From RGIG9060 sp045645985 (GTDB lineage Bacteria; Spirochaetota; Spirochaetia; Treponematales; Treponemataceae): DNA of 64,000 nucleotides. The stretch's first letter is position 1. Each line of letters starts with the position of its first letter. Below, in pieces: positions 1-8,655 of this stretch. The notes under the pieces are model-generated. The model was not told the origin of the DNA and ran no database searches. It saw only the letters and a program-made list of their open reading frames with translations. The translations under genes and the position numbers were made by a program. Location: the NCBI GenBank assembly GCA_045645985.1, contig JAZRJV010000038.1, positions 65,738-129,737 on the forward strand, read 5' to 3'.

Positions 1-908
1 TTTTCTTTTACAGCGGAAAAAGGTCCGAAAGTAATTGCATCAACATAATTTTGATTTGCAGTAACTTCAATATATGAAATAGGATTTTCAAATTGTAAAG
101 TATTTAATGTAACTTTGTAAGGTTCGGGACGAGGATAAATTTCAATTTCTTTTTTTGCAAGATGAAGTTTTATAATTGAATTATCTTCTTTTGTTGCAGT
201 TTGATAAGGCAACAATGGATTTGAAACTAAAATTTCAAAAGACGGATTTTCTAAAAAATTATATTTTGATTCTTTTTCAAAATTCCACATTGTGCTTTGG
301 GCAAAAGTTTTATTTTTTGGAAGATTTCCACCAGCAGAACTAAATCCAAACCAAGGAATTGTACTTTCAAAAGACCAACCAGTTTTTGCAGGAACTAAAT
401 CAACTTTTACAACTTCAAGTTTTTGTTCTGAATAAATTACAAATCCTTTTAAATTTGTAACTTGAATTGGCTCGATGGCAAAAGAAACTTTGAAAATATT
501 TGAATTTAAATTTTTGCTATTCGGAAATCCATAAACCATTGGTCGAGAATTTAAATTTGATTTTAACTTTCCGTTTTCAAAATCATTTTCGTAAAGAAAT
601 CCAAAAGCAAAACCAGAAATCGAATCATTGTTTTTTGAATCATTTATTGAAACTGTAATTTCGATTGCTGGTAAAAAATCACTTGCTTTTTGAATCAAGT
701 TTTTAGAAAACGAAGAATTAAATCCGTAGTAAAGATAAGCAGATTCACTAGGATTTGAAATTGAATTATTTAAAGCGGTATTGTTACAAGCTACGAGGGT
801 AAAATCTTTTTCGCCACTAGAAATAGTTAATGTTGAATTAGGCTGAACAGAACAAGAAAAACAAAACACTACAACAAAAATAAATAAAAAATAATTTCTA
901 ACTTTCAT
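1..908 (-). CDS. Lipoprotein of unknown function (3' part lies outside the window)
   Basis: An open frame runs on the minus strand from an ATG at 906-908 through the left edge, about 302 codons with no stop. The N-terminus has a basic start, a Phe/Val/Leu-rich stretch of about 14 residues and a lipobox ending FCFSC (Cys19), so export and lipid anchoring are predicted. The mature part is rich in Asn, Ser, Phe and beta-prone segments. I recognise no catalytic motif. A secreted surface or periplasmic carbohydrate-associated protein is possible but not shown. It is divergent from the gene at 954, and the 45-nt gap must hold both promoters. The call as a real gene is firm because of the long open frame and signal; the function is unknown. 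Confidence 0.75.
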   Translation of the reverse strand, partial: MKVRNYFLFIFVVVFCFSCSVQPNSTLTISSGEKDFTLVACNNTALNNSISNPSESAYLYYGFNSSFSKNLIQKASDFLPAIEITVSINDSKNNDSISGFAFGFLYENDFENGKLKSNLNSRPMVYGFPNSKNLNSNIFKVSFAIEPIQVTNLKGFVIYSEQKLEVVKVDLVPAKTGWSFESTIPWFGFSSAGGNLPKNKTFAQSTMWNFEKESKYNFLENPSFEILVSNPLLPYQTATKEDNSIIKLHLAKKEIEIYPRPEPYKVTLNTLQFENPISYIEVTANQNYVDAITFGPFSAVKE

Positions 909-953
909 ATCTATATACTACACTTTTTTGAAAAAAAACGCTATAGTGCAACT

Positions 954-1484
954 ATGTATTCTGTATCACTTTTTCCTCATGGAAATATAATTTCTGAAAT
1001 TTCAAATCTACGAAATAATTTAATGAATAAAGTTTTTGAATTAAAATCAAATAATAAAATTAATATAAAAAAAATCACGCCTCTATTTTCAACTTTTTCA
1101 ATTTTGGAATTTAATTCAGAAATTAAAATAAATGCAGAAAATAATTTATCTCAAATTTCAAAACTTTTTTGTGATTCAAAATTTAAACCAGAAATTCAAA
1201 AAATTCAATTTGATGGAAAATATTTTTTTGTAAATATTTCTCATCCGATTTTAAGTGAAAGCAAAAAAACTGATTTAGAATTTTTGCCTTACACAAACGC
1301 ATTTAATTTGTTAAAAATTGAAATTGAAAATTTTGAAAAAATCAATTTAGAAAATATCATAAATTTTGAAAAAATCAATTTACGAGTTTTTCAAGTTGCA
1401 AAAATTTTGCAAGAAAGTTTTTTTCAAGAAAACAATTCTTTTTCAATTCAAACCAAAAATAAAAAATGGGTAAAGATAAATTAA
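954..1484 (+). CDS. Hypothetical protein, 176 aa
   Basis: This is a small, Lys/Asn/Ile-rich cytoplasmic protein with no signal peptide or membrane segment. The N-terminal pattern (MYSVSLFPHG, then a helix, then PLFSTFSILEF around residues 43-53) faintly recalls 2H-phosphoesterase or RNA-ligase-like folds, but the histidine motifs expected there are not visible, so I do not assign it. Residues about 127-143 carry a near-duplicate NFEKINLE/NFEKINLR. There is no Shine-Dalgarno sequence; a TATAGT box at 942-947 ends 6 nt before the ATG, so transcription may start at the start codon. The reading frame is probably real given its length, its position and this promoter. Confidence 0.6.
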   Translation: MYSVSLFPHGNIISEISNLRNNLMNKVFELKSNNKINIKKITPLFSTFSILEFNSEIKINAENNLSQISKLFCDSKFKPEIQKIQFDGKYFFVNISHPILSESKKTDLEFLPYTNAFNLLKIEIENFEKINLENIINFEKINLRVFQVAKILQESFFQENNSFSIQTKNKKWVKIN

Positions 1485-1689
1485 AACATCTTTAAAATAT
1501 TTATAAAAGATATTCGTATTTGTAAAAAAAATTATTTTCGTACAAGAAAACACTATCAGGGGAAAGTCGAGAGCCTATTTTATCCTGATATCAATTTTAC
1601 ATTTTGCTTTTCTTTTTTTTCAACCTTGAAATTCTTATTTGTTTATAGTAGAATATTAAAAATTAAAAAGGAGATTTTAAATTTCCTCA
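1485..1689. other. Intergenic leader upstream of pfp, with one hairpin
   Basis: This stretch has no convincing gene. It holds an inverted repeat TATCAGG (1554-1560) / CCTGATA (1584-1590) around a 23-nt loop containing GGGGAAAGTCGAGAGCC. It could be a weak terminator for the gene ending at 1484 or a folded part of the pfp leader. An AAGGAG-like box lies near 1666-1671 but no gene follows it directly. An open frame in phase with pfp runs from 1626, but it crosses the palindromic repeat described next and does not look like protein. Confidence 0.4.
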
Positions 1690-1862
1690 CAATTTTTTTT
1701 AGGAGAAATAATGAAAAGTTCGATACAAATAGTATCTCACTTTTCATTCAAAGTTTGCGTTGCAAACTTTCCTATTTACAGTTGTTTCTCTCTTCGTTGC
1801 GAAACAACATTAAAAAATTATTCGTAAATCTGAAGATTTACTCTCAATTTTTTTTAGGAGAA
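1690..1862 (+). repeat. Modular hairpin leader repeat carrying the pfp ribosome binding site
   Basis: The 18-nt sequence CAATTTTTTTTAGGAGAA occurs at 1690-1707 and again at 1845-1862, a period of 155. Between them four hairpins follow one another. H1 is 1711-1747 (16-bp arms, two mismatches). H2 is AAAGTTTGC-gtt-GCAAACTTT at about 1750-1770. H3 is GTTGTTTC (1781-1788) and GAAACAAC (1801-1808) around TCTCTTCGTTGC. H4 is GTAAATCT-ga-AGATTTAC at 1824-1841. The second AGGAG is the ribosome binding site of pfp. H2, the H3 loop and the T-run/AGGAG end recur upstream of the ABC transporter gene near 48.7 kb, so this is a repeat family. Confidence 0.75.
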
Positions 1863-1865
1863 TTT

Positions 1866-3650
1866 ATGGCAAAGGTATCAGCATTACAAACAGCTCGTTA
1901 CGGTTACTCACCAAAATTACCAAGTGTTCTTAACTTGAAACCAGAAGCAATTCAACTTGAATTTGGAAAACCTACAAAAGCTGTTTCTGACCAAGAAGAA
2001 CTTTCAGAACTTTTCAAAAACACATACGGAAAACCAGAAGCAACATTCGTAAAAGGAAAAAATCCAGAAGTTAAAAATCAAATTCGTGTAGGTGTTATTC
2101 TTTCAGGAGGACAAGCTCCAGGAGGACACAATGTTATCGCTGGTCTTTATGATGGAATTAAAAAAGGAAATCCAAACTCAAAACTTTTTGGATTTTTGAA
2201 CGGACCATCAGGTCTTACAGACAACAAATATATCGAAATCAAAGATAAATACATGGATGAATTCCGCAACACAGGTGGATTCGACATGATTGGTTCAGGA
2301 AGAACAAAAATCGAAACTCCTGAACAATATGCTGCTGCAATGGATACAGCAAAAAAATTAAAATTAGATGCTATCGTAATCATCGGTGGTGATGACTCAA
2401 ATACAAACGCAGCTTTACTTGCAGAAACATTTGTAAACGCTGGAATGTCAACAAGAGTTATCGGTGTTCCAAAAACAATCGATGGTGACCTTAAAAATGA
2501 CCAAATCGAAACAAGTTTTGGTTTTGACACAGCTTGTAAAACATATTCTGAACTTATCGGAAATATCGAAAGAGATGCTAACTCTGCAAAAAAATACTGG
2601 CACTTTATCAAACTTATGGGTCGTTCAGCAAGTCACATCGCTCTTGAATGTGCATTGCAAACACAACCAAATGTATGTTTGATTTCTGAAGAAGTTGAAG
2701 CTAAAAAAATGACTCTTAAACAAATCACAGATTATATTTGTGAATCAATTGTTGCTAGAGCACAAAATGATGAAAACTTCGGTGTAGTTCTTGTTCCAGA
2801 AGGATTAGTAGAATTCATCCCAGAAATGAAATCATTGATTGCAGAACTCAACGACACAATGGCACACAATGCTGATGAATTTAACAAACTTGTATCATTT
2901 GAAGATAAAAAAGCATGGTTAAAAGATAACTTAAAACCAGCTTCATACAAAACATTCGATTCTCTTCCTGACGCAATTGCTGCACAATTCCTTGCAGATC
3001 GCGACCCACACGGAAACGTACAAGTTTCAAGAATCGAAACAGAAAAACTTCTTGTTACAATGGTAGAAAACAATCTTGCTGCTCTTAAAAAAGCAAAAAA
3101 ATACAACGGAAAATTCAGTGCATACACACACTTCTTCGGATATGAAGGAAGATGTGCATTCCCATCAAACTTTGATGCAGACTACTGTTACGCACTTGGA
3201 TACACAGCATTCCTTTTGATTGCTTCTGGAGTTACAGGATATCTTTCATCAGTTAGAAACCTTACAGCTCCTGCAAAAGATTGGACAGCAGGTGGTATTC
3301 CATTAACAATGATGATGAACATGGAACAACGCCATGGAACAAAAAAACCTGTTATCAAAAAAGCACTTGTAGAACTTGACGGAAAACCTTTCAAAGAATT
3401 TGCAAAAAATCGCGATACTTGGAAAGTAAAAACAAGTTACACATACCCAGGTGCAATCCAATATTTTGGACCAGCTGAAGTTGCAGACCAAACAACAAAA
3501 ACAATTCTCTTAGAAAGAGGAAAAGGTAAATCAACAGCTGTTGCATCTGCAAAAACTTCTGCAAAAGCAGAAAAAGCACCAGCAAAGAAAACTGCTGCAA
3601 AAAAAGATGCTACAGAAAAAAAAGCTAAAACAACAAAAGCAAAAAAATAA
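1866..3650 (+). CDS. pfp: Diphosphate--fructose-6-phosphate 1-phosphotransferase (PPi-PFK), 594 aa
   Basis: It phosphorylates fructose 6-phosphate with pyrophosphate in place of ATP, reversibly, in glycolysis. Phosphofructokinase motifs are clear: SGGQAPGGHN near residue 80, GGDDSNTNA near 178 (the Asp pair is typical of PPi-dependent enzymes), PKTIDGDLKN near 206 and MGRSASHIALE near 253. The length matches the long PPi-PFK clade of spirochetes and plants, apart from an added C-terminal tail. Start chosen at ATG 1866, 5 nt after AGGAG, where the family-like N-terminus begins; the frame is open further upstream only through a palindromic repeat. From about residue 553 the tail is almost only Lys, Ala, Thr and Ser (KKTAAKKDATEKKAKTTKAKK), like a histone H1 tail, which is unusual for this enzyme. 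A terminator follows. Confidence 0.95.
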   Translation: MAKVSALQTARYGYSPKLPSVLNLKPEAIQLEFGKPTKAVSDQEELSELFKNTYGKPEATFVKGKNPEVKNQIRVGVILSGGQAPGGHNVIAGLYDGIKKGNPNSKLFGFLNGPSGLTDNKYIEIKDKYMDEFRNTGGFDMIGSGRTKIETPEQYAAAMDTAKKLKLDAIVIIGGDDSNTNAALLAETFVNAGMSTRVIGVPKTIDGDLKNDQIETSFGFDTACKTYSELIGNIERDANSAKKYWHFIKLMGRSASHIALECALQTQPNVCLISEEVEAKKMTLKQITDYICESIVARAQNDENFGVVLVPEGLVEFIPEMKSLIAELNDTMAHNADEFNKLVSFEDKKAWLKDNLKPASYKTFDSLPDAIAAQFLADRDPHGNVQVSRIETEKLLVTMVENNLAALKKAKKYNGKFSAYTHFFGYEGRCAFPSNFDADYCYALGYTAFLLIASGVTGYLSSVRNLTAPAKDWTAGGIPLTMMMNMEQRHGTKKPVIKKALVELDGKPFKEFAKNRDTWKVKTSYTYPGAIQYFGPAEVADQTTKTILLERGKGKSTAVASAKTSAKAEKAPAKKTAAKKDATEKKAKTTKAKK

Positions 3651-3676
3651 AACTAATTAAACTTTAGTTAGTGATA

Positions 3677-3731
3677 AAAGGCTGTTTGGAGTAATTCAAG
3701 TGAAATTCACTCTTCTCTAAACAGCTTTTTT
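3677..3731 (+). terminator. Rho-independent terminator after pfp
   Basis: GCTGTTT (3681-3687) pairs with AAACAGC (3719-3725). Flanking AAAAG and TTTTTT extend the stem and supply the T-run. Confidence 0.75.
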
Positions 3732-3786
3732 GTTTTAAACACAATAGGTAGTAGTCATACAGCAAGTATTTTTGTATATTAAAAGT

Positions 3787-5034
3787 ATGAAACTTTATTC
3801 TAGAACTCAAGTAGTTATAATTTCAGTTGTTTGTGTTTTAATTGCAGTTTTTGCAACTTATTTTTCAATAAATTATTTTAATGGAAATCTTCAAAATAAA
3901 AAATCTGAGCAAGAAATTTCAAGTAACGAAGAAAATTCAGAAGTTGGAAAATTAAATGAAAATCCAGAAAATGATTTTTACACATTTCAAACAAATTTAA
4001 AACAAATAAAATATTCTTCGGATTTTGACGAAACTTACACACAAGATGAAATTCAAAATATCAGCGTTTACGAAAAATGCTCTGACGCAGTTGTAAACAT
4101 TAGCACAAAAGTAATTTCTTATTCTTGGTTTTACGAACCTTATCCAACAGACGGCGGTTCAGGTTCTGGTTCCATAATTGATAAACGAGGATATGTTGTA
4201 ACTAATCGCCATGTAATAAAAGACGCTTACAAAATTTACATTTCACTTTCTGACGGAACTCAATACGAAGGAACTTTGGTGGGCGAAGATGCACAAACTG
4301 ATTTAGCTGTTGTAAAATTCACTCCGCCAGAAAATATGGAACTTACAACAATCGGATTTTCAGATTCAACAAAATTGCGAGTTGGACAAAAAGTTATCGC
4401 CATCGGAAATCCATTTGGTTTTGACAGAACCATGACAACAGGAATCATTTCAAGTCTTGGGCGACCAATTCAATCTGACAACACAATTTTTAGAGATATG
4501 ATTCAAACTGATACAGCCATCAATCCAGGAAATTCAGGTGGACCACTTTTTGACACACAAGGAAGAATGATTGGAATTAACACAATGATTTATTCCACAT
4601 CAGGAAGTTCTGCTGGAGTTGGATTTGCAATTCCAGTAAACACAGCAAAACGAATCGTATCCGATATAATGAAATACGGAAAAGTAAAACGCGGTTCAAT
4701 GAATATTTCTGCAATTCAAATCAATTCAAATTTAAGTCGCGCTATCGATTTGCCTGTGAAAGAAGGATTGCTTGTTTCCGAAGTTGAAAAAAACAGTAAC
4801 GCTTCAAAAGCGGGATTAAAAGGCGGAACAGAAGCAGTAAGATTCACACGAAACTCATCTGTATTTTACATCGGTGGAGATATTATCACTGCAATAAACG
4901 GAACTCCAGTTTCTTCTTCTGCAGATTACAATTCAGTTTTGGAAAACACAAAACCAGGTGATGTTGCCATTGTTTCAATCATAAGAGGAAGCGAACGAAT
5001 CGATTTGAAAATCACTTTGGAAGAAAAACAATAA
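3787..5034 (+). CDS. htrA: HtrA/DegP-type periplasmic serine protease, 415 aa
   Basis: This is a trypsin-fold protease of the S1C family for quality control of misfolded envelope proteins. Residues about 8-28 form an uncleaved membrane anchor, and an Asn/Glu-rich linker follows. The catalytic triad is His142 (TNRHV), Asp172 (TDLAVV) and Ser250 (NPGNSGGPL). One C-terminal PDZ domain covers about residues 300-410, which fits a DegS/single-PDZ layout more than DegP with two. ATG 3787 is preferred over an upstream TTG at 3772; TATATT at 3775-3780 ends 6 nt before it and there is no Shine-Dalgarno, suggesting a leaderless mRNA. The stop is separated from the uvrB ATG by one base, so the two genes probably form one transcript. 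Confidence 0.93.
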   Translation: MKLYSRTQVVIISVVCVLIAVFATYFSINYFNGNLQNKKSEQEISSNEENSEVGKLNENPENDFYTFQTNLKQIKYSSDFDETYTQDEIQNISVYEKCSDAVVNISTKVISYSWFYEPYPTDGGSGSGSIIDKRGYVVTNRHVIKDAYKIYISLSDGTQYEGTLVGEDAQTDLAVVKFTPPENMELTTIGFSDSTKLRVGQKVIAIGNPFGFDRTMTTGIISSLGRPIQSDNTIFRDMIQTDTAINPGNSGGPLFDTQGRMIGINTMIYSTSGSSAGVGFAIPVNTAKRIVSDIMKYGKVKRGSMNISAIQINSNLSRAIDLPVKEGLLVSEVEKNSNASKAGLKGGTEAVRFTRNSSVFYIGGDIITAINGTPVSSSADYNSVLENTKPGDVAIVSIIRGSERIDLKITLEEKQ

Positions 5035-5035
5035 T

Positions 5036-7033
5036 ATGCGAAAATTACAAGTTGTTTCTCCTTACGAACCTGCTGGGGACCAAGGAAATGCCATAAAAGA
5101 ACTTTCTCAAGGAATACTCAATGGCGAAAAATTTTTGACGCTAAAAGGTGTAACTGGCTCTGGAAAAACTTTTACCATGGCAAAAATCATTGAGCAAGTT
5201 CAAAAGCCAACTCTTGTAATCAGTCACAACAAAACTTTGGCCGCACAACTTTATAAAGAATTTAAAAACTTTTTTCCAAATAACGCTGTTGAATATTTTG
5301 TTTCTTACTACGATTACTATCAGCCAGAAGCCTATGTTCCTGCCCGAGATTTATATATCGAAAAAGATGCTTCTATCAATGATGAAATTGACAGAATGCG
5401 ACTTTCGGCAACTTACAGTTTGATGGAAAGAAAAGATGTAATTGTTATCGCAACGGTTTCTTGCATTTACGGTTTGGGAATGCCAGACCTTTACAAAGAA
5501 ATGCGACTTCACATCGATAAAGGCGAAGAACTTTCTACAACTGAAATTGCAAAACAACTTGTTAATCTTCAATATCAACGAAACGACATGGTTTTAGAGC
5601 GAGGTCGATTTAGAATCAAAGGCGATGTTATCGAAGTATATCCTGCCTACATGGAAACTGACGAAGCCTACCGAATCGAACTTGACTGGGATGAAGTTTC
5701 AAGAATTAGAAGATACAATGTTATAACTGGCGAAACTGTAGAAGAACTGGACGAAACAACAATTTATCCTGCAAAACACTTTGTAGTTCCTGCTGATATG
5801 TTAAAAAAAGCAACTGATAAAATCAAAGAAGAATTAGAAGAACAAGTTGCATTTTTAGAATCCACAGGAAAAATCGTTGAAGCACAAAGATTAAAAACTC
5901 GTACAAATTACGATATCGATATGATGAATGAAATGGGATATTGTTCTGGAATTGAAAATTATTCTGGTCCAATTTCAGGAAGAAAAAAAGGCGAACCACC
6001 TGCTACCCTTCTTCATTATTTTCCAGATGATTTTTTGTGCTTAATTGATGAATCTCATGTTACACTTTCACAAATTGGTGCAATGTACGAAGGGGACCGA
6101 AGCCGAAAACAAAACTTAATCGACTTTGGATTTAGACTTCCAAGTGCGCTGGATAATCGTCCATTAAAATTTGCAGAATTTGAAGCAAAACTCAACCAAA
6201 CAATTTTCGTTTCTGCAACACCTCGTAGCGAAGAAATTCGCCGAAGCACAAGAATTGTTGAACAGCTGATTCGTCCTACAGGTTTGCTTGACCCAGTAAT
6301 TGAAGTTAGAAAAAGCGAAGGTCAAATGCAAGACATTTATCAAGAGATAAAAATTCGTCTTGAAAAAAATGAACGGTGTTTGCTTTTAACACTTACAAAA
6401 AAAATGGCGGAAGATTTAACAGACTACCTTACAAACTTAAATTTGAAAGTAAAATATATTCACTCTGAAGTTGAAACTATCGAGCGAGTTGAAATTCTAA
6501 AAGGTTTACGAACAGGCGAATTTGATGTTCTTGTTGGAATCAACCTTTTGCGCGAAGGAATCGACCTTCCAGAAGTTTCGTTTATTGCAATTTTAGATGC
6601 GGACAAAATCGGATTTTTGCGTTCTAGTACAAGTTTGATTCAGATTATTGGACGAGCCGCCAGAAACGCCAACGGAAAAGTTGTTATGTACGCCGATAAA
6701 ATGAGTGATGCAATGAAAGAAGCAATCACAGAAACTGAGCGCCGTCGTCAACTTCAGATTGCCTACAATGAAAAACATGGAATTACGCCCAAAACAATTT
6801 CTAAAGCAATCGATGATATTCTTGTTCGTCAAAATGAAGAAAAGAAAGAAACTGTAAAAATCGAACTTGATGTTCTTAAGAAAAGCACAAACTTAATGGT
6901 AAAAGAACAAAGACGAAAACTTCTAAAAGCAATGGAAGAACAAATGATTGAATACGCAGATTGTTTGGATTTTGAATCTGCCGCAATTATCCGAGATGAA
7001 ATTCAAGCAATAAAGGACACTTACGAAAAATAA
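5036..7033 (+). CDS. uvrB: Excinuclease ABC subunit UvrB, 665 aa
   Basis: UvrB is the damage-verifying helicase of nucleotide excision repair, working with UvrA and UvrC. The family layout is complete: Walker A GVTGSGKTF near residue 39, the beta-hairpin YYDYYQPEAYVP near 92-103, the DEAD-like motif IDESHV near 337, helicase motif VI IGRAARN near 539, and a C-terminal UVR domain (EEQMIEYADCLDFESAAIIRD) that contacts UvrC. The length is normal. It begins one base after the htrA stop, and no separate promoter or clear Shine-Dalgarno is seen, so translation likely depends on the upstream gene. Confidence 0.98.
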   Translation: MRKLQVVSPYEPAGDQGNAIKELSQGILNGEKFLTLKGVTGSGKTFTMAKIIEQVQKPTLVISHNKTLAAQLYKEFKNFFPNNAVEYFVSYYDYYQPEAYVPARDLYIEKDASINDEIDRMRLSATYSLMERKDVIVIATVSCIYGLGMPDLYKEMRLHIDKGEELSTTEIAKQLVNLQYQRNDMVLERGRFRIKGDVIEVYPAYMETDEAYRIELDWDEVSRIRRYNVITGETVEELDETTIYPAKHFVVPADMLKKATDKIKEELEEQVAFLESTGKIVEAQRLKTRTNYDIDMMNEMGYCSGIENYSGPISGRKKGEPPATLLHYFPDDFLCLIDESHVTLSQIGAMYEGDRSRKQNLIDFGFRLPSALDNRPLKFAEFEAKLNQTIFVSATPRSEEIRRSTRIVEQLIRPTGLLDPVIEVRKSEGQMQDIYQEIKIRLEKNERCLLLTLTKKMAEDLTDYLTNLNLKVKYIHSEVETIERVEILKGLRTGEFDVLVGINLLREGIDLPEVSFIAILDADKIGFLRSSTSLIQIIGRAARNANGKVVMYADKMSDAMKEAITETERRRQLQIAYNEKHGITPKTISKAIDDILVRQNEEKKETVKIELDVLKKSTNLMVKEQRRKLLKAMEEQMIEYADCLDFESAAIIRDEIQAIKDTYEK

Positions 7034-7081
7034 CTTTTCGTTGAAAAAAAATTTTTCGTTGAAAAATCTTCGCAAAAAAAA

Positions 7082-7684
7082 TCATTGTGCAAAAAGCATC
7101 AATAAGGCTTGTTGAAAAACATCGCTAGAAATTTCGTTTTTCAAATAAGAACGAATCAAAGATTGCAAACTTTCTGGAAAAGATTGCCAGTAACTTCTAG
7201 ACCAATCGCCTAAAGCATTGCACAAAGCCCGTTCTTGTTCAGGCGGAAGAGTTCCGTTACTAAAACTGATAAATTGCAAAACCATATCCAACATTGCATC
7301 TACAGGAACGCCGTTTACTTTTCCGTCCACAACTAAGGATTTTCCACTTCGTAAAACATCAGCAGCACTAGATTGTTTTTTTGTAGCAAGAATATCTGGA
7401 ATCATTGCATCAACAATATGATTTAATTCATCCTCGGTTAAATTAGGATTTTCTTTTCTAACTAAATCCCAAGCAAAATCTTTTAAAGATTCTTGCAAAC
7501 CAGAAATACTTGTATTTATTGAATCGCTAACAGTTTTTGACAAATTTTTTGCAAAGGCTTGAGGATTTATCACTCCAGAACCTAAATCATGTTTTCGTCG
7601 TTTTACGGCAGCATCAATAGCATCCATTTCTTTGAGAGAACATCTATTCAAAATAAAATCCAAAACTTCCATTAAGTCTGCCAT
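7082..7684 (-). CDS. Hypothetical protein, 200 aa
   Basis: I do not recognise this family. The predicted product is soluble and mostly helical, without signal peptide, transmembrane segment or metal motif. It opens MADLMEVLDFILNRCSLKEMD and has a Leu/Ser-rich C-terminus. The ATG at 7684 is chosen because AAGGAAA lies upstream; a longer frame to 7762 would overlap the divergent gene's promoter and start. It is convergent with uvrB and divergent from the phosphodiesterase-like gene at 7761. Codon use resembles the neighbouring core genes, so it is probably native. It may be a spirochete-specific protein. Confidence 0.7.
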   Translation of the reverse strand: MADLMEVLDFILNRCSLKEMDAIDAAVKRRKHDLGSGVINPQAFAKNLSKTVSDSINTSISGLQESLKDFAWDLVRKENPNLTEDELNHIVDAMIPDILATKKQSSAADVLRSGKSLVVDGKVNGVPVDAMLDMVLQFISFSNGTLPPEQERALCNALGDWSRSYWQSFPESLQSLIRSYLKNEISSDVFQQALLMLFAQ

Positions 7685-7725
7685 AAAAATTTCCTTATGT
7701 TTTAAGATACTATTTTTATCTACCC

Positions 7726-7753
7726 TTGACAAGAATATTCCTGCGATTATTAT
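7726..7753 (+). promoter_or_regulatory. Sigma70-type promoter for a leaderless gene
   Basis: TTGACA (7726-7731), 16 nt, TATTAT (7748-7753), then 7 nt to the ATG at 7761. The expected transcription start coincides with the start codon, and no Shine-Dalgarno is present. Confidence 0.75.
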
Positions 7754-7760
7754 ATTTATC

Positions 7761-8615
7761 ATGAAAGTTATTTTTTTAGGAACAGGAACAAGTCATGGGA
7801 TTCCTGTAATCGGTTGCGATTGTGAATGTTGTACTTCTTCAAACTTAAAAAATCAACGATACAGAACAAGCATTGTTGTAGAAAGTTCTGATGAAAAACA
7901 AGTTCTTGTGGATACATCCCCTGAATTTAGGTTACAAGCAATTAAATATAAAATTAAAAAGCCAAAATGCGTTTTGCTAACTCATAGCCACGCCGACCAT
8001 TTACACGGACTTGATGATTTAAGAATTTTTGCTCACACAATTACGCCTTGTTCAGAAAATAATTTTCAAAAATCTAAACCACTAAAAATTTACGCAAATA
8101 AAAATACTGTAAAAGATGTAAAAGAACGATTTTCCTATGTTTTCAAAAGAACACAACTTGGTGGCGGAAAGCCATTGTTAAAATTGATTTCTTGCGAAAA
8201 GTTTACAAAAGAAAATCCACTTGAAATTGGAAATTTACAAATAATTCCTGTGCCAATGTATCACGGAAAATTAAAAACTTCTGGTTGGATGTTCAAAGAT
8301 AAAAATTCTTGCCAAAGTTTTGCATATTTAACAGATTGCAGTTTTATCACAGATGATTCTTTGGAACTTGTAAAGGATTGTACCCATATCGTAATAGACG
8401 CTTTACGAGAAAAATTTCATACAACTCATTTTAATTTTGAACAAGCCATTGAATTTGTTTCAAAAACCAACGCAAAAAATATTTATCTTACACATATCAG
8501 CCACGAAACAACCCACGAAAGAATTTTTGAAATAATTGATGAGTTAAAAGAAAAATTCAATGTAAAAGAAAAATCGATTATACCAGCTTACGATGGATTA
8601 GAATTATCAATTTAG
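7761..8615 (+). CDS. MBL-fold metal-dependent hydrolase, PhnP-like, 284 aa
   Basis: This is a metallo-beta-lactamase-fold enzyme most like PhnP/COG1235 phosphodiesterases, which open cyclic phosphate esters. It begins FLGTGTSHGIPVIGCDCECC, which joins the typical GTGTSxGIP opening with a Cys cluster resembling the structural zinc site of PhnP. The metal motif HSHADHLHGLDDLR lies near residue 77. A later Asp (YLTDCSF) and His (LTHISHE) complete the two-metal site. A phn operon is absent here, so the substrate is unknown and a nucleotide or RNA cyclic phosphate is equally possible. Start at ATG 7761 because of the promoter placement; a longer frame from 7632 lacks sense. Confidence 0.85.
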   Translation: MKVIFLGTGTSHGIPVIGCDCECCTSSNLKNQRYRTSIVVESSDEKQVLVDTSPEFRLQAIKYKIKKPKCVLLTHSHADHLHGLDDLRIFAHTITPCSENNFQKSKPLKIYANKNTVKDVKERFSYVFKRTQLGGGKPLLKLISCEKFTKENPLEIGNLQIIPVPMYHGKLKTSGWMFKDKNSCQSFAYLTDCSFITDDSLELVKDCTHIVIDALREKFHTTHFNFEQAIEFVSKTNAKNIYLTHISHETTHERIFEIIDELKEKFNVKEKSIIPAYDGLELSI

Positions 8616-8618
8616 AAA

Positions 8619-8655
8619 AATAGATGTTCAGTTTGAAAAAAAACTAAACATCTAA
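8619..8655. terminator. Bidirectional terminator between convergent genes
   Basis: TAGATGTT-c-AGTTT pairs with AACT-a-AACATCTA around a short A-rich loop, followed by TTTTT on the plus side. It overlaps the stop of the minus-strand gene. Confidence 0.6.

Noticed and set aside
1626..1865. N-terminal extension of pfp by 80 codons
   Set aside because: The extension is made of the hairpin repeat and has no family similarity; AGGAG lies 5 nt before ATG 1866, where the enzyme begins.
2147..2611. Minus-strand open frame inside pfp
   Set aside because: It is a shadow of the strong coding bias of the real gene on the plus strand. The same applies to other antisense frames within uvrB, gpmI, hsdM, hydG and metH.
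7034..7081. Member of the leader-repeat family (TTTTCGTTGAAAAA repeats)
   Set aside because: Short A/T-rich repeats between convergent genes do not contain the conserved hairpins or the AGGAG end.
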